A DNA stretch of 64,000 bases from Oasisia sp. SBJ-2009 (taxonomy: Eukaryota > Annelida > Polychaeta > Sabellida > Siboglinidae), in NCBI GenBank assembly GCA_964017155.1, contig OZ024856.1, positions 374,501 through 438,500 on the forward strand. The letters run 5' to 3'. Positions 37,163 to 51,852 of the stretch are shown in pieces; positions within the stretch are counted from its first letter, which is position 1; each line of letters opens with the position of its first letter. The notes under the pieces were generated by a model. It ran no database searches, had not been told where the DNA came from, and worked only from the letters and a program-made list of their open reading frames with translations. Both the position numbers and the translations under genes were made by a program.

Positions 37163-39304
37163 GGCATTTATGTACAAGTCGGGCCCACCTCAATGTTGGT
37201 ATTATAACTGTATATTTGCCAACATTTGATACTTGGTTTTGTTAATTCTATCAATTATAATCATCTTGCGCATATTTATGTTTTATATACAGCGCGTCTT
37301 AGCAGACTTTTGAGGTCCAAAAGACAGCGCGGTCGGCATAAACAAACTGTTTATCGCTCATTTCATATGCTCAGCGCAGTAACATGCACCGCTGCGCTTG
37401 CGACTGGCACAAATCGCGCTGTCTTTTCGACCTCAAACGTTTGCCAAGACGCGCTGTTTATAAAACATAAATACGCGCAAGATGATTATAATGGAATTAA
37501 TTAATTTAATCAAGTATCAAATGTTGGCCAAAATATTGATATAATAGCAACATTGAGGTGGGTCCGACTTGTACATAAGTGCCAAATAGTGAAATACTGA
37601 AAACAAATTGAGAGTATACGTGCTTTTATGAGAGAGTGCGCGTGAAGGTACGCGCCCGCAAGTGTAGGCATTTATGTACAAGTCGGGCCCACCTCAATGT
37701 TGGTAGTATAACTGTATATTTGCCAACATTTGATACTTGATTTTGTTAATTCAATCAATTATATTCATCTTGCGCATATTTATGTTTTATATACAGCGCG
37801 TCTTAGCAGACTTTTGAGGTCGAAAAGACAGCGTGGTCGGCATAAACAAACTGTTTGTCGCCCATTTCATATGCACTGCCCAGTAACATGCACCTCTGCG
37901 CTTGCGACTGGCACAAATCGCGCTATCTTTTCGACCTCAAAAGTTTGCCAAGACGCGATGTTTATAAAACATAAATACGCGCAAGATGATTATAATTGAA
38001 TGAATTAATTTAATCAAGTATCAAATGTTGGCAAAAATACTGATATAATAGCAACATTGAGGTGGGTCCGACTTGTACATAAGTGCCAAATAGTGAAATA
38101 GTGACCGCTGCGCTTGCGACTGGCACAAATCGCGCTGTCTTTTCGACCTCAAAAGTTTGCCTAGACGCGCTGTTTATAAAACATAAATACGCGCAAGATG
38201 ATTATAATTGAATGAATTAATTTAATCAAGTATCAAATGTTGGCAAAAAATAGTGATATAATAGCAACATTGAGGTGGGTCCGACTTGTACATAAGTGCC
38301 AAATAGTGAAATACTGAAAACAAATTGAGAGTATACGTGCTTTTATGAGAGAGTGCGCGTGAAGGTACGCGCCCGCAAGCGTAGGCATTTATGTACAAGT
38401 CGGGCCCACCTCAATGTTGGTAGTATAACTGTATATTTGCCAACATTTGATACTTGATTTTGTTAATTCAATCAATTATAATCATCTTGCGCATATTAAT
38501 GTTTTATATACAGCGCATCTTAGCAGACTTTTAAGGTCGAAAAGACAGCGGGGTCGGCATAAAAAAACTGTTTATCGCTCATTTCATATGCACAGCGCAG
38601 TAACATGCACCGCTGCGCTTGCGACTGGCACAAATCGCGCTATCTTTTCGACCTCAAAAGTTTGCCAAGACGCGATGTTTATAAAACATAAATACGCGCA
38701 AGATGATTATAATTGAATGAATTAATTTAATCAAGTATCAAATGTTGGCAAAAATACTGATATAATAGCAACATTGAGATGGGTCCGACTTGTACATAAG
38801 TGCCAAATAGTGAAATAGTGACCGCTGCGCTTGCGATTGGCACAAATCGCGCTGTCTTTTCGACCTCAAAAGTTTGCCAAGACGCGCTGTTTATAAAACA
38901 TAAATACGCGCAAGATGATTATAATTGAATGAATTAATTTAATCAAGTATCAAATGTTGGCAAAAAGTAGTGATATAATAGCAACATTGAGGTGGGTCCG
39001 ACTTGTACATAAATGCCAAATAGTGACCGCTGCGCTTGCGACTGGCACAAATCGCGCTGTTTTTTCGACCTCAAAAGTTTGCCAAGACGCGCTGTTTATA
39101 AAACATAAATACGCGCAAGATGATTATAATGGAATGAATTAATTTAATCAAGTATCAAATGTTGGCAAAAATATTGATATAATAGCAACATTGAGGTGGG
39201 TCCGACTTGTACATAAGTGCCAAATAGTGAAATACTGAAAACAAATTGAGAGTATACGTGCTTTTATGAGAGAGTGCGCGTGAAGGTACGCGCCCGCAAG
39301 TGTA
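37163..39304. repeat. a, b/d+S, d+SS
   Basis: Anchors are a 37226, b/d 37730, d 38447. The b/d hybrid has a type b loop and a type d right arm (GCTATC, GACGCGATG), switching in the core. From about 37.4 kb this begins the block repeated 4797 bp later. Markers are GCAAGCGTAGG with C at 38380, TTTTAAGGTCG near 38530 and GCGATTGGC near 38835. Confidence 0.87.
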
Positions 39305-41241
39305 GGCATTTATGTACAAGTCGGGCCCACCTCAATATTGGTATTATAACTGTATATTTGCCAAAATTTGATACTTGGTTTTGTTAATTCTATCAATTAT
39401 AATCATCTTGCGCATATTTATGTTTTATATACAGCGCGTCTTAGCAGACTTTTGAGGTCCAAAAGACAGCGCGGTCGGCATAAACAAACTGTTTATCGCT
39501 CATTTCATATGCTCAGCGCAGTAACATGCACCGCTGCGCTTGCGACTGGCACAAATCGCGCTGTCTTTTCGACCTCAAACGTTTGCCAAGACGCGCTGTT
39601 TATAAAACATAAATACGCGCAAGATGATTATAATGGAATGAATTAATTTAATCAAGTATCAAATGTTGGCCAAAATATTGATATAATAGCAACATTGAGG
39701 TGGGTCCGTCTTGTACATAAGTGCCAAATAGTGAAATACTGAAAACAAATTGAGAGTATACGTGCTTTTATGAGAGGGTGCGCGTGAAGGTACGCGCCCG
39801 CAAGTGTAGGCACTTATGTACAAGTCGGGCCCACCTCAATTTTGGTATAATAACTGTATCTTTGCCAACATTTGATACTTGATTTTGTTAATTCAATCAA
39901 TTATATTCATCTTGCGCATATTTATGTTTTATATACAGCGCGTCTTAGCAGACTTTTGAGGTCGAAAAGACAGCGCGGTCGGCATAAACAAACTGTTTAT
40001 CGCTTATTTCATATGCTCAGCTCAGTAACATGCACCGCTCCGCTTGCGACTGGCACAAATCGCGCTGTCTTTTCGACCTGAAAAGTTTGCCAAGACGCGC
40101 TGTTTACAAAACATAAATACCCGCAAGATGATTATAATTGAATGAATTAATTTAATCAAGTATCAAATGTTGGCAAAAATACTGATATAATAGCAACATT
40201 GAGGTGGGTCCTACTTGTACATAAGTGCCAAATAGTGAAATACTGAAAACAAATTGAGAGTATACGTGCTTTTATGAGAGAGTGCGCGTGAAGGTACGCG
40301 CCCGCAAGTGTAGGCATTGATGTACAAGTCGGGCCCACCTCAATTTTGCTATTATAACTGTATCTTTGCCAACATTTGATACTTGATTTTGTTAATTCAA
40401 TCAATTATATTCATCTTGCGCATATTTATGTTTTATATACAGCGCGTCTTAGCAGACTTTTGAGGTCGAAAAGACAGCGTGGTCGGCATAAACAAACTGT
40501 TTGTCGCCCATTTCATATGCACTGCCCAGTAACATGCACCTCTGCGCTTGCGACTGGCACAAATCGCGCTGTCTTTTCGACCTCAAAAGTTTGCCAAGAC
40601 GCGCTGTTTATAAAACATAAATACGCGCAAGATGATTATAATTGAATGAATTAATTTAATCAAGTATCAAATGTTGGCAAAAATACTGATATAATAGCAA
40701 CATTGAGGTGGGTCCGACTTGTACATAAGTGCCAAATAGTGAAATAGTGACCGCTGCGCTTGCGACTGGCACAAATCGCGCTGTCTTTTCGACCTCAAAA
40801 GTTTGCCAAGACGCGCTGTTTATAAAACATAAATACGCGCAAGATGATTATAATTGAATGAATTAATTTAATCAAGTATCAAATGTTGGCAAAAAATAGT
40901 GATATAATAGCAACATTGAGGTGGGTCCGACTTGTACATAAATGCCAAATAGTGAAATAGTGACCGCTGCGCTTGCGACTGGCACAAATCGCGCTGTCTT
41001 TTCGACCTCAAAAGTTTGCCAAGACGCGCTGTTTATAAAACATAAATACGCGCAAGATGATTATAATGGAATGAATTAATTTAATCAAGTATCAAATGTT
41101 GGCAAAAATATTGATATAATAGCAACATTGAGGTGGGTCCGACTTGTACATAAGTGCCAAATAGTGAAATACTGAAAACAAATTGAGAGTATACGTGCTT
41201 TTATGAGAGAGTGCGCGTGAAGGTACGCGCCCGCAAGTGTA
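39305..41241. repeat. a, c', b+SS
   Basis: Anchors are a 39368, c' 39872, b 40376. GGGTCCGTCTTG near 39706 recurs 4797 bp later. The b unit takes the place d has in the neighbouring a, c', d modules. Confidence 0.87.
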
Positions 41242-42463
41242 GGCATTTATGTACAAGTCGGGCCCACCTCAATGTTGGTATTATAACTGTATATTTGCCA
41301 ACATTTGATACTTGGTTTTGTTAATTCTATCAATTATAATCATCTTGCGCATATTTATGTTTTATATACAGCGCGTCTTAGCAGACTTTTGAGGTCCAAA
41401 AGACAGCGCGGTCTGCATAAACAAACTGTTTATCGCTCATTTCATATGCTCAGCGCAGTAACATGCACCGCTGCGCTTGCGACTGGCACAAATCGCGCTG
41501 TCTTTTCGACCTCAAACGTTTGCCAAGACGCGCTGTTTATAAAACATAAATACGCGCAAGATGATTATAATGGAATGAATTAATTTAATCAAGTATCAAA
41601 TGTTGGCAAAAAATAGTGATATAATAGCAACATTGAGGTGGGTCCGACTTGTACATAAGTGCCAAATAGTGAAATACTGAAAACAAATTGAGAGTATACG
41701 TGCTTTTATGAGAGGGTGCGCGTGAAGGTACGCGCCCGCAAGTGTAGGCACTTATGTACAAGTCGGGCCCACCTCAATTTTGGTATAATAACTGTATCTT
41801 TGCCAACATTTGATACTTGATTTTGTTAATTCAATCAATTATATTCATCTTGCGCATATTTATGTTTTATATACAGCGCGTCTTAGCAGACTTTTGAGGT
41901 CGAAAAAACAGCGCGGTCGGCATAAACAAACTGTTTATCGCTTATTTCATATGCTCAGCTCAGTAACATGCACCGCTCCGCTTGCGACTGGCACAAATCG
42001 CGCTGTCTTTTCGACCTCAAAAATTTGCCAAGACGCGCTGTTTGTAAAACATAAACACGCGCAAGATGATTATAATTGAATGAATTAATTTAATCAAGTA
42101 TTAAATGTTGGCAACAAATAGTGATATAATAGCAACATTGAGGTGGGTCCGACTTGTACATAAATGCCAAATAGTGAAATAGTGACCGCTGCGCTTGCGA
42201 CTGGCACAAATCGCGCTGTCTTTTCGACCTCAAACGTTTGCCAAGACGCGCTGTTTATAAAACATAAATACGCGCAAGATGATTATAATGGAATTAATTA
42301 ATTTAATCAAGTATCAAATGTTGGCCAAAATATTGATATAATAGCAACATTGAGGTGGGTCCGACTTGTACATAAGTGCCAAATAGTGAAATACTGAAAA
42401 CAAATTGAGAGTATACGTGCTTTTATGAGAGAGTGCGCGTGAAGGTACGCGCCCGCAAGTGTA
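41242..42463. repeat. a* and c'/e+S
   Basis: Anchors are a* 41305 (first a* in the window) and 41810. The second has a c' left half with GAAAAAACAGCG and a right arm of a distinct subtype (TTTGTAAAAC, AAACACGCG, TATTAAATG), called e here, plus a private GGCAACAAATAG. Confidence 0.85.
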
Positions 42464-44101
42464 GGCATTTATGTACAAGTCGGGCCCACCTCAATGTTGG
42501 TAGTATAACTGTATATTTGCCAACATTTGATACTTGATTTTGTTAATTCAATCAATTATATTCATCTTGCGCATATTTATGTTTTATATACAGCGCGTCT
42601 TAGCAGACTTTTGAGGTCGAAAAGACAGCGTGGTCGGCATAAACAAACTGTTTGTCGCCCATTTCATATGCACTGCCCAGTAACATGCACCTCTGCGCTT
42701 GCGACTGGCACAAATCGCGCTATCTTTTCGACCTCAAAAGTTTGCCAAGACGCGATGTTTATAAAACATAAATACGCGCAAGATGATTATAATTGAATGA
42801 ATTAATTTAATCAAGTATCAAATGTTGGCAAAAATACTGATATAATAGCAACATTGAGGTGGGTCCGACTTGTACATAAGTGCCAAATAGTGAAATAGTG
42901 ACCGCTGCGCTTGCGACTGGCACAAATCGCGCTGTCTTTTCGACCTCAAAAGTTTGCCAAGACGCGCTGTTTATAAAACATAAATACGCGCAAGATGATT
43001 ATAATTGAATGAATTAATTTAATCAAGTATCAAATGTTGGCAAAAAATAGTGATATAATAGCAACATTGAGGTGGGTCCGACTTGTACATAAGTGCCAAA
43101 TAGTGAAATACTGAAAACAAATTGAGAGTATACGTGCTTTTATGAGAGAGTGCGCGTGAAGGTACGCGCCCGCAAGCGTAGGCATTTATGTACAAGTCGG
43201 GCCCACCTCAATGTTGGTAGTATAACTGTATATTTGCCAACATTTGATACTTGATTTTGTTAATTCAATCAATTATAATCATCTTGCGCATATTAATGTT
43301 TTATATACAGCGCATCTTAGCAGACTTTTAAGGTCGAAAAGACAGCGGGGTCGGCATAAAAAAACTGTTTATCGCTCATTTCATATGCACAGCGCAGTAA
43401 CATGCACCGCTGCGCTTGCGACTGGCACAAATCGCGCTATCTTTTCGACCTCAAAAGTTTGCCAAGACGCGATGTTTATAAAACATAAATACGCGCAAGA
43501 TGATTATAATTGAATGAATTAATGTAATCAAGTATCAAATGTTGGCAAAAATACTGATATAATAGCAACATTGAGATGGGTCCGACTTGTACATAAGTGC
43601 CAAATAGTGAAATAGTGACCGCTGCGCTTGCGATTGGCACAAATCGCGCTGTCTTTTCGACCTCAAAAGTTTGCCAAGACGCGCTGTTTATAAAACATAA
43701 ATACGCGCAAGATGATTATAATTGAATGAATTAATTTAATCAAGTATCAAATGTTGGCAAAAAGTAGTGATATAATAGCAACATTGAGGTGGGTCCGACT
43801 TGTACATAAATGCCAAATAGTGACCGCTGCGCTTGCGACTGGCACAAATCGCGCTGTCTTTTCGACCTCAAAAGTTTGCCAAGACGCGCTGTTTATAAAA
43901 CATAAATACGCGCAAGATGATTATAATGGAATGAATTAATTTAATCAAGTATCAAATGTTGGCAAAAATATTGATATAATAGCAACATTGAGGTGGGTCC
44001 GACTTGTACATAAGTGCCAAATAGTGAAATACTGAAAACAAATTGAGAGTATACGTGCTTTTATGAGAGAGTGCGCGTGAAGGTACGCGCCCGCAAGTGT
44101 A
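42464..44101. repeat. b/d+S, d+SS (4797-bp duplicate)
   Basis: Anchors are b/d 42527 and d 43244. It repeats the markers of 37730-39304: C at 43177, TTTTAAGGTCG near 43327 and GCGATTGGC near 43632. AATGTAATC near 43523 is private. Confidence 0.88.
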
Positions 44102-45614
44102 GGCATTTATGTACAAGTCGGGCCCACCTCAATATTGGTATTATAACTGTATATTTGCCAAAATTTGATACTTGGTTTTGTTAATTCTATCAATTATAAT
44201 CATCTTGCGCATATTTATGTTTTATATACAGCGCGTCTTAGCAGACTTTTGAGGTCCAAAAGACAGCGCGGTCGGCATAAACAAACTGTTTATCGCTCAT
44301 TTCATATGCTCAGCGCAGTAACATGCACCGCTGCGCTTGCGACTGGCACAAATCGCGCTGTCTTTTCGACCTCAAACGTTTGCCAAGACGCGCTGTTTAT
44401 AAAACATAAATACGCGCAAGATGATTATAATGGAATGAATTAATTTAATCAAGTATCAAATGTTGGCCAAAATATTGATATAATAGCAACATTGAGGTGG
44501 GTCCGTCTTGTACATAAGTGCCAAATAGTGAAATACTGAAAACAAATTGAGAGTATACGTGCTTTTATGAGAGGGTGCGCGTGAAGGTACGCGCCCGCAA
44601 GTGTAGGCACTTATGTACAAGTCGGGCCCACCTCAATTTTGGTATAATAACTGTATCTTTGCCAACATTTGATACTTGATTTTGTTAATTCAATCAATTA
44701 TATTCATCTTGCGCATATTTATGTTTTATATACAGCGCGTCTTAGCAGACTTTTGAGGTCGAAAAGACAGCGCGGTCGGCATAAACAAACTGTTTATCGC
44801 TTATTTCATATGCTCAGCTCAGTAACATGCACCGCTCCGCTTGCGACTGGCACAAATCGCGCTGTCTTTTCGACCTGAAAAGTTTGCCAAGACGCGCTGT
44901 TTACAAAACATAAATACCCGCAAGATGATTATAATTGAATGAATTAATTTAATCAAGTATCAAATGTTGGCAAAAATACTGATATAATAGCAACATTGAG
45001 GTGGGTCCTACTTGTACATAAGTGCCAAATAGTGAAATACTGAAAACAAATTGAGAGTATACGTGCTTTTATGAGAGAGTGCGCGTGAAGGTACGCGCCC
45101 GCAAGTGTAGGCATTGATGTACAAGTCGGGCCCACCTCAATTTTGCTATTATAACTGTATCTTTGCCAACATGTGATACTTGATTTTGTTAATTCAATCA
45201 ATTATAATCATCTTGCGCATATTAATGTTTTATATACAGCGCATCTTAGCAGACTTTTGAGGTCGAAAAGACAGCGGGGTCGGCATAAAAAAAACTGTTT
45301 ATCGCTCATTTCATATGCACAGCGCAGTAACATGCACCGCTGCGCTTGCGACTGGCACAAATCGCGCTATCTTTTCGACCTCAAAAGTTTGCCAAGACGC
45401 GCTGTTTATAAAACATAAATACGCGCAAGATGATTATAATGGAATGAATTAATTTAATCAAGTATCAAATGTTGGCAAAAATATTGATATAATAGCAACA
45501 TTGAGGTGGGTCCGACTTGTACATAAGTGCCAAATAGTGAAATACTGAAAACAAATTGAGAGTATACGTGCTTTTATGAGAGAGTGCGCGTGAAGGTACG
45601 CGCCCGCAAGTGTA
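44102..45614. repeat. a, c', d/S hybrid
   Basis: Anchors are a 44165, c' 44669, 45173. The third unit has a type d left half with an A8 run and GCTATC but an S-like right arm (GACGCGCTG, AATGGAATG), switching within or just after the core. It marks the right end of the 4797-bp duplicate. Confidence 0.86.
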
Positions 45615-46835
45615 GGCATTTATGTACAAGTCGGGCCCACCTCAATGTTGGTATTATAACTGTATATTTGCCAACATTTGATACTTGGTTTTGTTAATTC
45701 TATCAATTATAATCATCTTGCGCATATTTATGTTTTATATACAGCGCGTCTTAGCAGACTTTTGAGGTCCAAAAGACAGCGCGGTCGGCATAAACAAACT
45801 GTTTATCGCTCATTTCATATGCTCAGCGCAGTAACATGCACCGCTGCGCTTGCGACTGGCACAAATCGCGCTGTCTTTTCGACCTCAAACGTTTGCCAAG
45901 ACGCGCTGTTTATAAAACATAAATACGCGCAAGATGATTATAATGGAATTAATTAATTTAATCAAGTATCAAATGTTGGCCAAAATATTGATATAATAGC
46001 AACATTGAGGTGGGTCCGACTTGTACATAAGTGCCAAATAGTGAAATACTGAAAACAAATTGAGAGTATACGTGCTTTTATGAGAGAGTGCGCGTGAAGG
46101 TACGCGCCCGCAAGTGTAGGCATTTATGTACAAGTCGGGCCCACCTCAATGTTGGTAGTATAACTGTATATTTGCCAACATTTGATACTTGATTTTGTTA
46201 ATTCAATCAATTATATTCATCTTGCGCATATTTATGTTTTATATACAGCGCGTCTTAGCAGACTTTTGAGGTCGAAAAGACAGCGTGGTCGGCATAAACA
46301 AACTGTTTGTCGCCCATTTCATATGCACTGCCCAGTAACATGCACCTCTGCGCTTGCGACTGGCACAAATCGCGCTGTCTTTTCGACCTCAAAAGTTTGC
46401 CAAGACGCGCTGTTTATAAAACATAAATACGCGCAAGATGATTATAATTGAATGAATTAATTTAATCAAGTATCAAATGTTGGCAAAAAATAGTGATATA
46501 ATAGCAACATTGAGGTGGGTCCGACTTGTACATAAATGCCAAATAGTGAAATAGTGACCGCTGCGCTTGCGACTGGCACAAATCGCGCTGTCTTTTCGAC
46601 CTCAAAAGTTTGCCAAGACGCGCTGTTTATAAAACATAAATACGCGCAAGATGATTATAATGGAATGAATTAATTTAATCAAGTATCAAATGTTGGCAAA
46701 AATATTGATATAATAGCAACATTGAGGTGGGTCCGACTTGTACATAAGTGCCAAATAGTGAAATACTGAAAACAAATTGAGAGTATACGTGCTTTTATGA
46801 GAGAGTGCGCGTGAAGGTACGCGCCCGCAAGTGTA
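45615..46835. repeat. a, b+S
   Basis: Anchors are a 45678 (GGAATTAATTAATTT variant, shared with the a unit at 37226) and b 46182. Confidence 0.87.
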
Positions 46836-47765
46836 GGCATTTATGTACAAGTCGGGCCCACCTCAATGTTGGTATTATAACTGTATATTTGCCAACATTT
46901 GATACTTGGTTTTGTTAATTCTATCAATTATAATCATCTTGCGCATATTTATGTTTTATATACAGCGCGTCTTAGCAGACTTTTGAGGTCCAAAAGACAG
47001 CGCGGTCTGCATAAACAAACTGTTTATCGCTCATTTCATATGCTCAGCGCAGTAACATGCACCGCTGCGCTTGCGACTGGCACAAATCGCGCTGTCTTTT
47101 CGACCTCAAACGTTTGCCAAGACGCGCTGTTTATAAAACATAAATACGCGCAAGATGATTATAATGGAATGAATTAATTTAATCAAGTATCAAATGTTGG
47201 CAAAAAATAGTGATATAATAGCAACATTGAGGTGGGTCCGACTTGTACATAAATGCCAAATAGTGAAATAGTGACCGCTGCGCTTGCGACTGGCACAAAT
47301 CGCGCTGTCTTTTCGACCTCAAAAATTTGCCAAGACGCGCTGTTTGTAAAACATAAACACGCGCAAGATGATTATAATTGAATGAATTAATTTAATCAAG
47401 TATTAAATGTTGGCAAAAAATAGTGATATAATAGCAACATTGAGGTGGGTCCGACTTGTACATAAATGCCAAATAGTGAAATAGTGACCGCTGCGCTTGC
47501 GACTGGCACAAATCGCGCTGTCTTTTCGACCTCAAAAGTTTGCCAAGACGCGCTGTTTATAAAACATAAATACGCGCAAGATGATTATAATGGAATGAAT
47601 TAATTTAATCAAGTATCAAATGTTGGCAAAAATATTGATATAATAGCAACATTGAGGTGGGTCCGACTTGTACATAAGTGCCAAATAGTGAAATACTGAA
47701 AACAAATTGAGAGTATACGTGCATTTATGAGAGAGTGCGCGTGAAGGTACGCGCCCGCAAGTGTA
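46836..47765. repeat. a*+S(e)+S module (930 bp, copy 1)
   Basis: The anchor is 46899. The first S (47258-47470) has the e-subtype right arm, the second is ordinary. The same module recurs at 50923 and 56741. Confidence 0.88.
47258..47470 (-). repeat. S unit of e subtype (copies also at 51345-51557 and 57163-57375)
   Basis: It is distinguished by CTCAAAAATTTGCC, CTGTTTGTAAAAC, AAACACGCG and TATTAAATG. The copies are at +4087 and +9905 bp. The same right arm is fused to a c' unit near 42000-42168. Confidence 0.85.
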
Positions 47766-49489
47766 GGCATTTATGTACAAGTCGGGCCCACCTCAATGTT
47801 GGTATTATAACTGTATATTTGCCAAAATTTGATACTTGGTTTTGTTAATTCTATCAATTATAATCATCTTGCGCATATTTATGTTTTATATACAGCGCGT
47901 CTTAGCAGACTTTTGAGGTCCAAAAGACAGCGCGGTCGGCATAAACAAACTGTTTATCGCTCATTTCATATGCTCAGCGCAGTAACATGCACCGCTGCGC
48001 TTGCGACTGGCACAAATCGCGCTGTCTTTTCGACCTCAAACGTTTGCCAAGACGCGCTGTTTATAAAACATAAATACGCGCAAGATGATTATAATGGAAT
48101 GAATTAATTTAATCAAGTATCAAATGTTGGCCAAAATATTGATATAATAGCAACATTGAGGTGGGTCCGACTTGTACATAAGTGCCAAATAGTGAAATAC
48201 TGAAAACAAATTGAGAGTATACGTGCTTTTATGAGAGGGTGCGCGTGAAGGTACGCGCCCGCAAGTGTAGGCACTTATGTACAAGTCGGGCCCACCTCAA
48301 TTTTGGTATAATAACTGTATCTTTGCCAACATTTGATACTTGATTTTGTTAATTCAATCAATTATATTCATCTTGCGCATATTTATGTTTTATATACAGC
48401 GCGTCTTAGCAGACTTTTGAGGTCGAAAAAACAGCGCGGTCGGCATAAACAAACTGTTTATCGCTTATTTCATATGCTCAGCTCAGTAACATGCACCGCT
48501 CCGCTTGCGACTGGCACAAATCGCGCTGTCTTTTCGACCTGAAAAGTTTGCCAAGACGCGCTGTTTACAAAACATAAATACCCGCAAGATGATTATAATT
48601 GAATGAATTAATTTAATCAAGTATCAAATGTTGGCAAAAATACTGATATAATAGCAACATTGAGGTGGGTCCTACTTGTACATTAGTGCCAAATAGTGAA
48701 ATACTGAAAACAAATTGAGAGTATACGTGCTTTTATGAGAGAGTGCGCGTGAAGGTACGCGCCCGCAAGTGTAGGCATTGATGTACAAGTCGGGCCCACC
48801 TCAATTTTGCTATTATAACTGTATCTTTGCCAACATTTGATACTTGATTTTGTTAATTCAATCAATTATAATCATCTTGCGCATATTAATGTTTTATATA
48901 CAGCGCATCTTAGCAGACTTTTGAGGTCGAAAAGACAGCGGGGTCGGCATAAAAAAACTGTTTATCGCTCATTTCATATGCACAGCGCAGTAACATGCAC
49001 CGCTGCGCTTGCGACTGGCACAAATCGCGCTATCTTTTCGACCTCAAAAGTTTGCCAAGACGCGATGTTTATAAAACATAAATACGCGCAAGATGATTAT
49101 AATTGAATGAATTAATTTAATCAAGTATCAAATGTTGGCAAAAATACTGATATAATAGCAACATTGAGGTGGGTCCGACTTGTACATAAGTGCCAAATAG
49201 TGAAATAGTGACCGCTGCGCTTGCGACTGGCACAAATCGCGCTGTCTTTTCGACCTCAAAAGTTTGCCAAGACGCGCTGTTTATAAAACATAAATACGCG
49301 CAAGATGATTATAATGGAATGAATTAATTTAATCAAGTATCAAATGTTGGCAAAAATATTGATATAATAGCAACATTGAGGTGGGTCCGACTTGTACATA
49401 AGTGCCAAATAGTGAAATACTGAAAACAAATTGAGAGTATACGTGCTTTTATGAGAGAGTGCGCGTGAAGGTACGCGCCCGCAAGTGTA
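47766..49489. repeat. a, c', d+S
   Basis: Anchors are a 47829, c' 48333, d 48837. The order matches the 1724-bp modules at 33.7-37.2 kb. d 48837 is the last complete type d L unit in the window; d right arms persist only in b/d hybrids. Confidence 0.88.
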
Positions 49490-50922
49490 GGCATTTATGT
49501 ACAAGTCGGGCCCACCTCAATGTTGGTATTATAACTGTATATTTGCCAACATTTGATACTTGGTTTTGTTAATTCTATCAATTATAATCATCTTGCGCAT
49601 ATTTATGTTTTATATACAGCGCGTCTTAGCAGACTTTTGAGGTCCAAAAGACAGCGCGGTCGGCATAAACAAACTGTTTATCGCTCATTTCATATGCTCA
49701 GCGCAGTAACATGCACCGCTGCGCTTGCGACTGGCACAAATCGCGCTGTCTTTTCGACCTCAAACGTTTGCCAAGACGCGCTGTTTATAAAACATAAATA
49801 CGCGCAAGATGATTATAATGGAATGAATTAATTTAATCAAGTATCAAATGTTGGCCAAAATATTGATATAATAGCAACATTGAGGTGGGTCCGACTTGTA
49901 CATAAGTGCCAAATAGTGAAATACTGAAAACAAATTGAGAGTATACGTGCTTTTATGAGAGAGTGCGCGTGAAGGTACGCGCCCGCAAGTGTAGGCATTT
50001 ATGTACAAGTCGGGCCCACCTCAATGTTGGTAGTATAACTGTATATTTGCCAACATTTGATACTTGATTTTGTTAATTCAATCAATTATATTCATCTTGC
50101 GCATATTTATGTTTTATATACAGCGCGTCTTAGCAGACTTTTGAGGTCGAAAAGACAGCGTGGTCGGCATAAACAAACTGTTTGTCGCCCATTTCATATG
50201 CACTGCCCAGTAACATGCACCTCTGCGCTTGCGACTGGCACAAATCGCGCTATCTTTTCGACCTCAAAAGTTTGCCAAGACGCGATGTTTATAAAACATA
50301 AATACGCGCAAGATGATTATAATTGAATGAATTAATTTAATCAAGTATCAAATGTTGGCAAAAATACTGATATAATAGCAACATTGAGGTGGGTCCGACT
50401 TGTACATAAGTGCCAAATAGTGAAATAGTGACCGCTGCGCTTGCGACTGGCACAAATCGCGCTGTCTTTTCGACCTCAAAAGTTTGCCAAGACGCGCTGT
50501 TTATAAAACATAAATACGCGCAAGATGATTATAATTGAATGAATTAATTTAATCAAGTATCAAATGTTGGCAAAAAATAGTGATATAATAGCAACATTGA
50601 GGTGGGTCCGACTTGTACATAAATGCCAAATAGTGAAATAGTGACCGCTGCGCTTGCGACTGGCACAAATCGCGCTGTCTTTTCGACCTCAAAAGTTTGC
50701 CAAGACGCGCTGTTTATAAAACATAAATACGCGCAAGATGATTATAATGGAATGAATTAATTTAATCAAGTATCAAATGTTGGCAAAAATATTGATATAA
50801 TAGCAACATTGAGGTGGGTCCGACTTGTACATAAGTGCCAAATAGTGAAATACTGAAAACAAATTGAGAGTATACGTGCTTTTATGAGAGAGTGCGCGTG
50901 AAGGTACGCGCCCGCAAGTGTA
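49490..50922. repeat. a, b/d+SS
   Basis: Anchors are a 49553 and b/d 50057. The b/d+SS module recurs at 55308 and 62856. Confidence 0.87.
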
Positions 50923-51852
50923 GGCATTTATGTACAAGTCGGGCCCACCTCAATGTTGGTATTATAACTGTATATTTGCCAACATTTGATACTTGGTTTT
51001 GTTAATTCTATCAATTATAATCATCTTGCGCATATTTATGTTTTATATACAGCGCGTCTTAGCAGACTTTTGAGGTCCAAAAGACAGCGCGGTCTGCATA
51101 AACAAACTGTTTATCGCTCATTTCATATGCTCAGCGCAGTAACATGCACCGCTGCGCTTGCGACTGGCACAAATCGCGCTGTCTTTTCGACCTCAAACGT
51201 TTGCCAAGACGCGCTGTTTATAAAACATAAATACGCGCAAGATGATTATAATGGAATGAATTAATTTAATCAAGTATCAAATGTTGGCAAAAAATAGTGA
51301 TATAATAGCAACATTGAGGTGGGTCCGACTTGTACATAAATGCCAAATAGTGAAATAGTGACCGCTGCGCTTGCGACTGGCACAAATCGCGCTGTCTTTT
51401 CGACCTCAAAAATTTGCCAAGACGCGCTGTTTGTAAAACATAAACACGCGCAAGATGATTATAATTGAATGAATTAATTTAATCAAGTATTAAATGTTGG
51501 CAAAAAATAGTGATATAATAGCAACATTGAGGTGGGTCCGACTTGTACATAAATGCCAAATAGTGAAATAGTGACCGCTGCGCTTGCGACTGGCACAAAT
51601 CGCGCTGTCTTTTCGACCTCAAAAGTTTGCCAAGACGCGCTGTTTATAAAACATAAATACGCGCAAGATGATTATAATGGAATGAATTAATTTAATCAAG
51701 TATCAAATGTTGGCAAAAATATTGATATAATAGCAACATTGAGGTGGGTCCGACTTGTACATAAGTGCCAAATAGTGAAATACTGAAAACAAATTGAGAG
51801 TATACGTGCTTTTATGAGAGAGTGCGCGTGAAGGTACGCGCCCGCAAGTGTA
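50923..51852. repeat. a*+S(e)+S module (copy 2)
   Basis: The anchor is 50986, exactly 4087 bp after copy 1. Confidence 0.88.
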
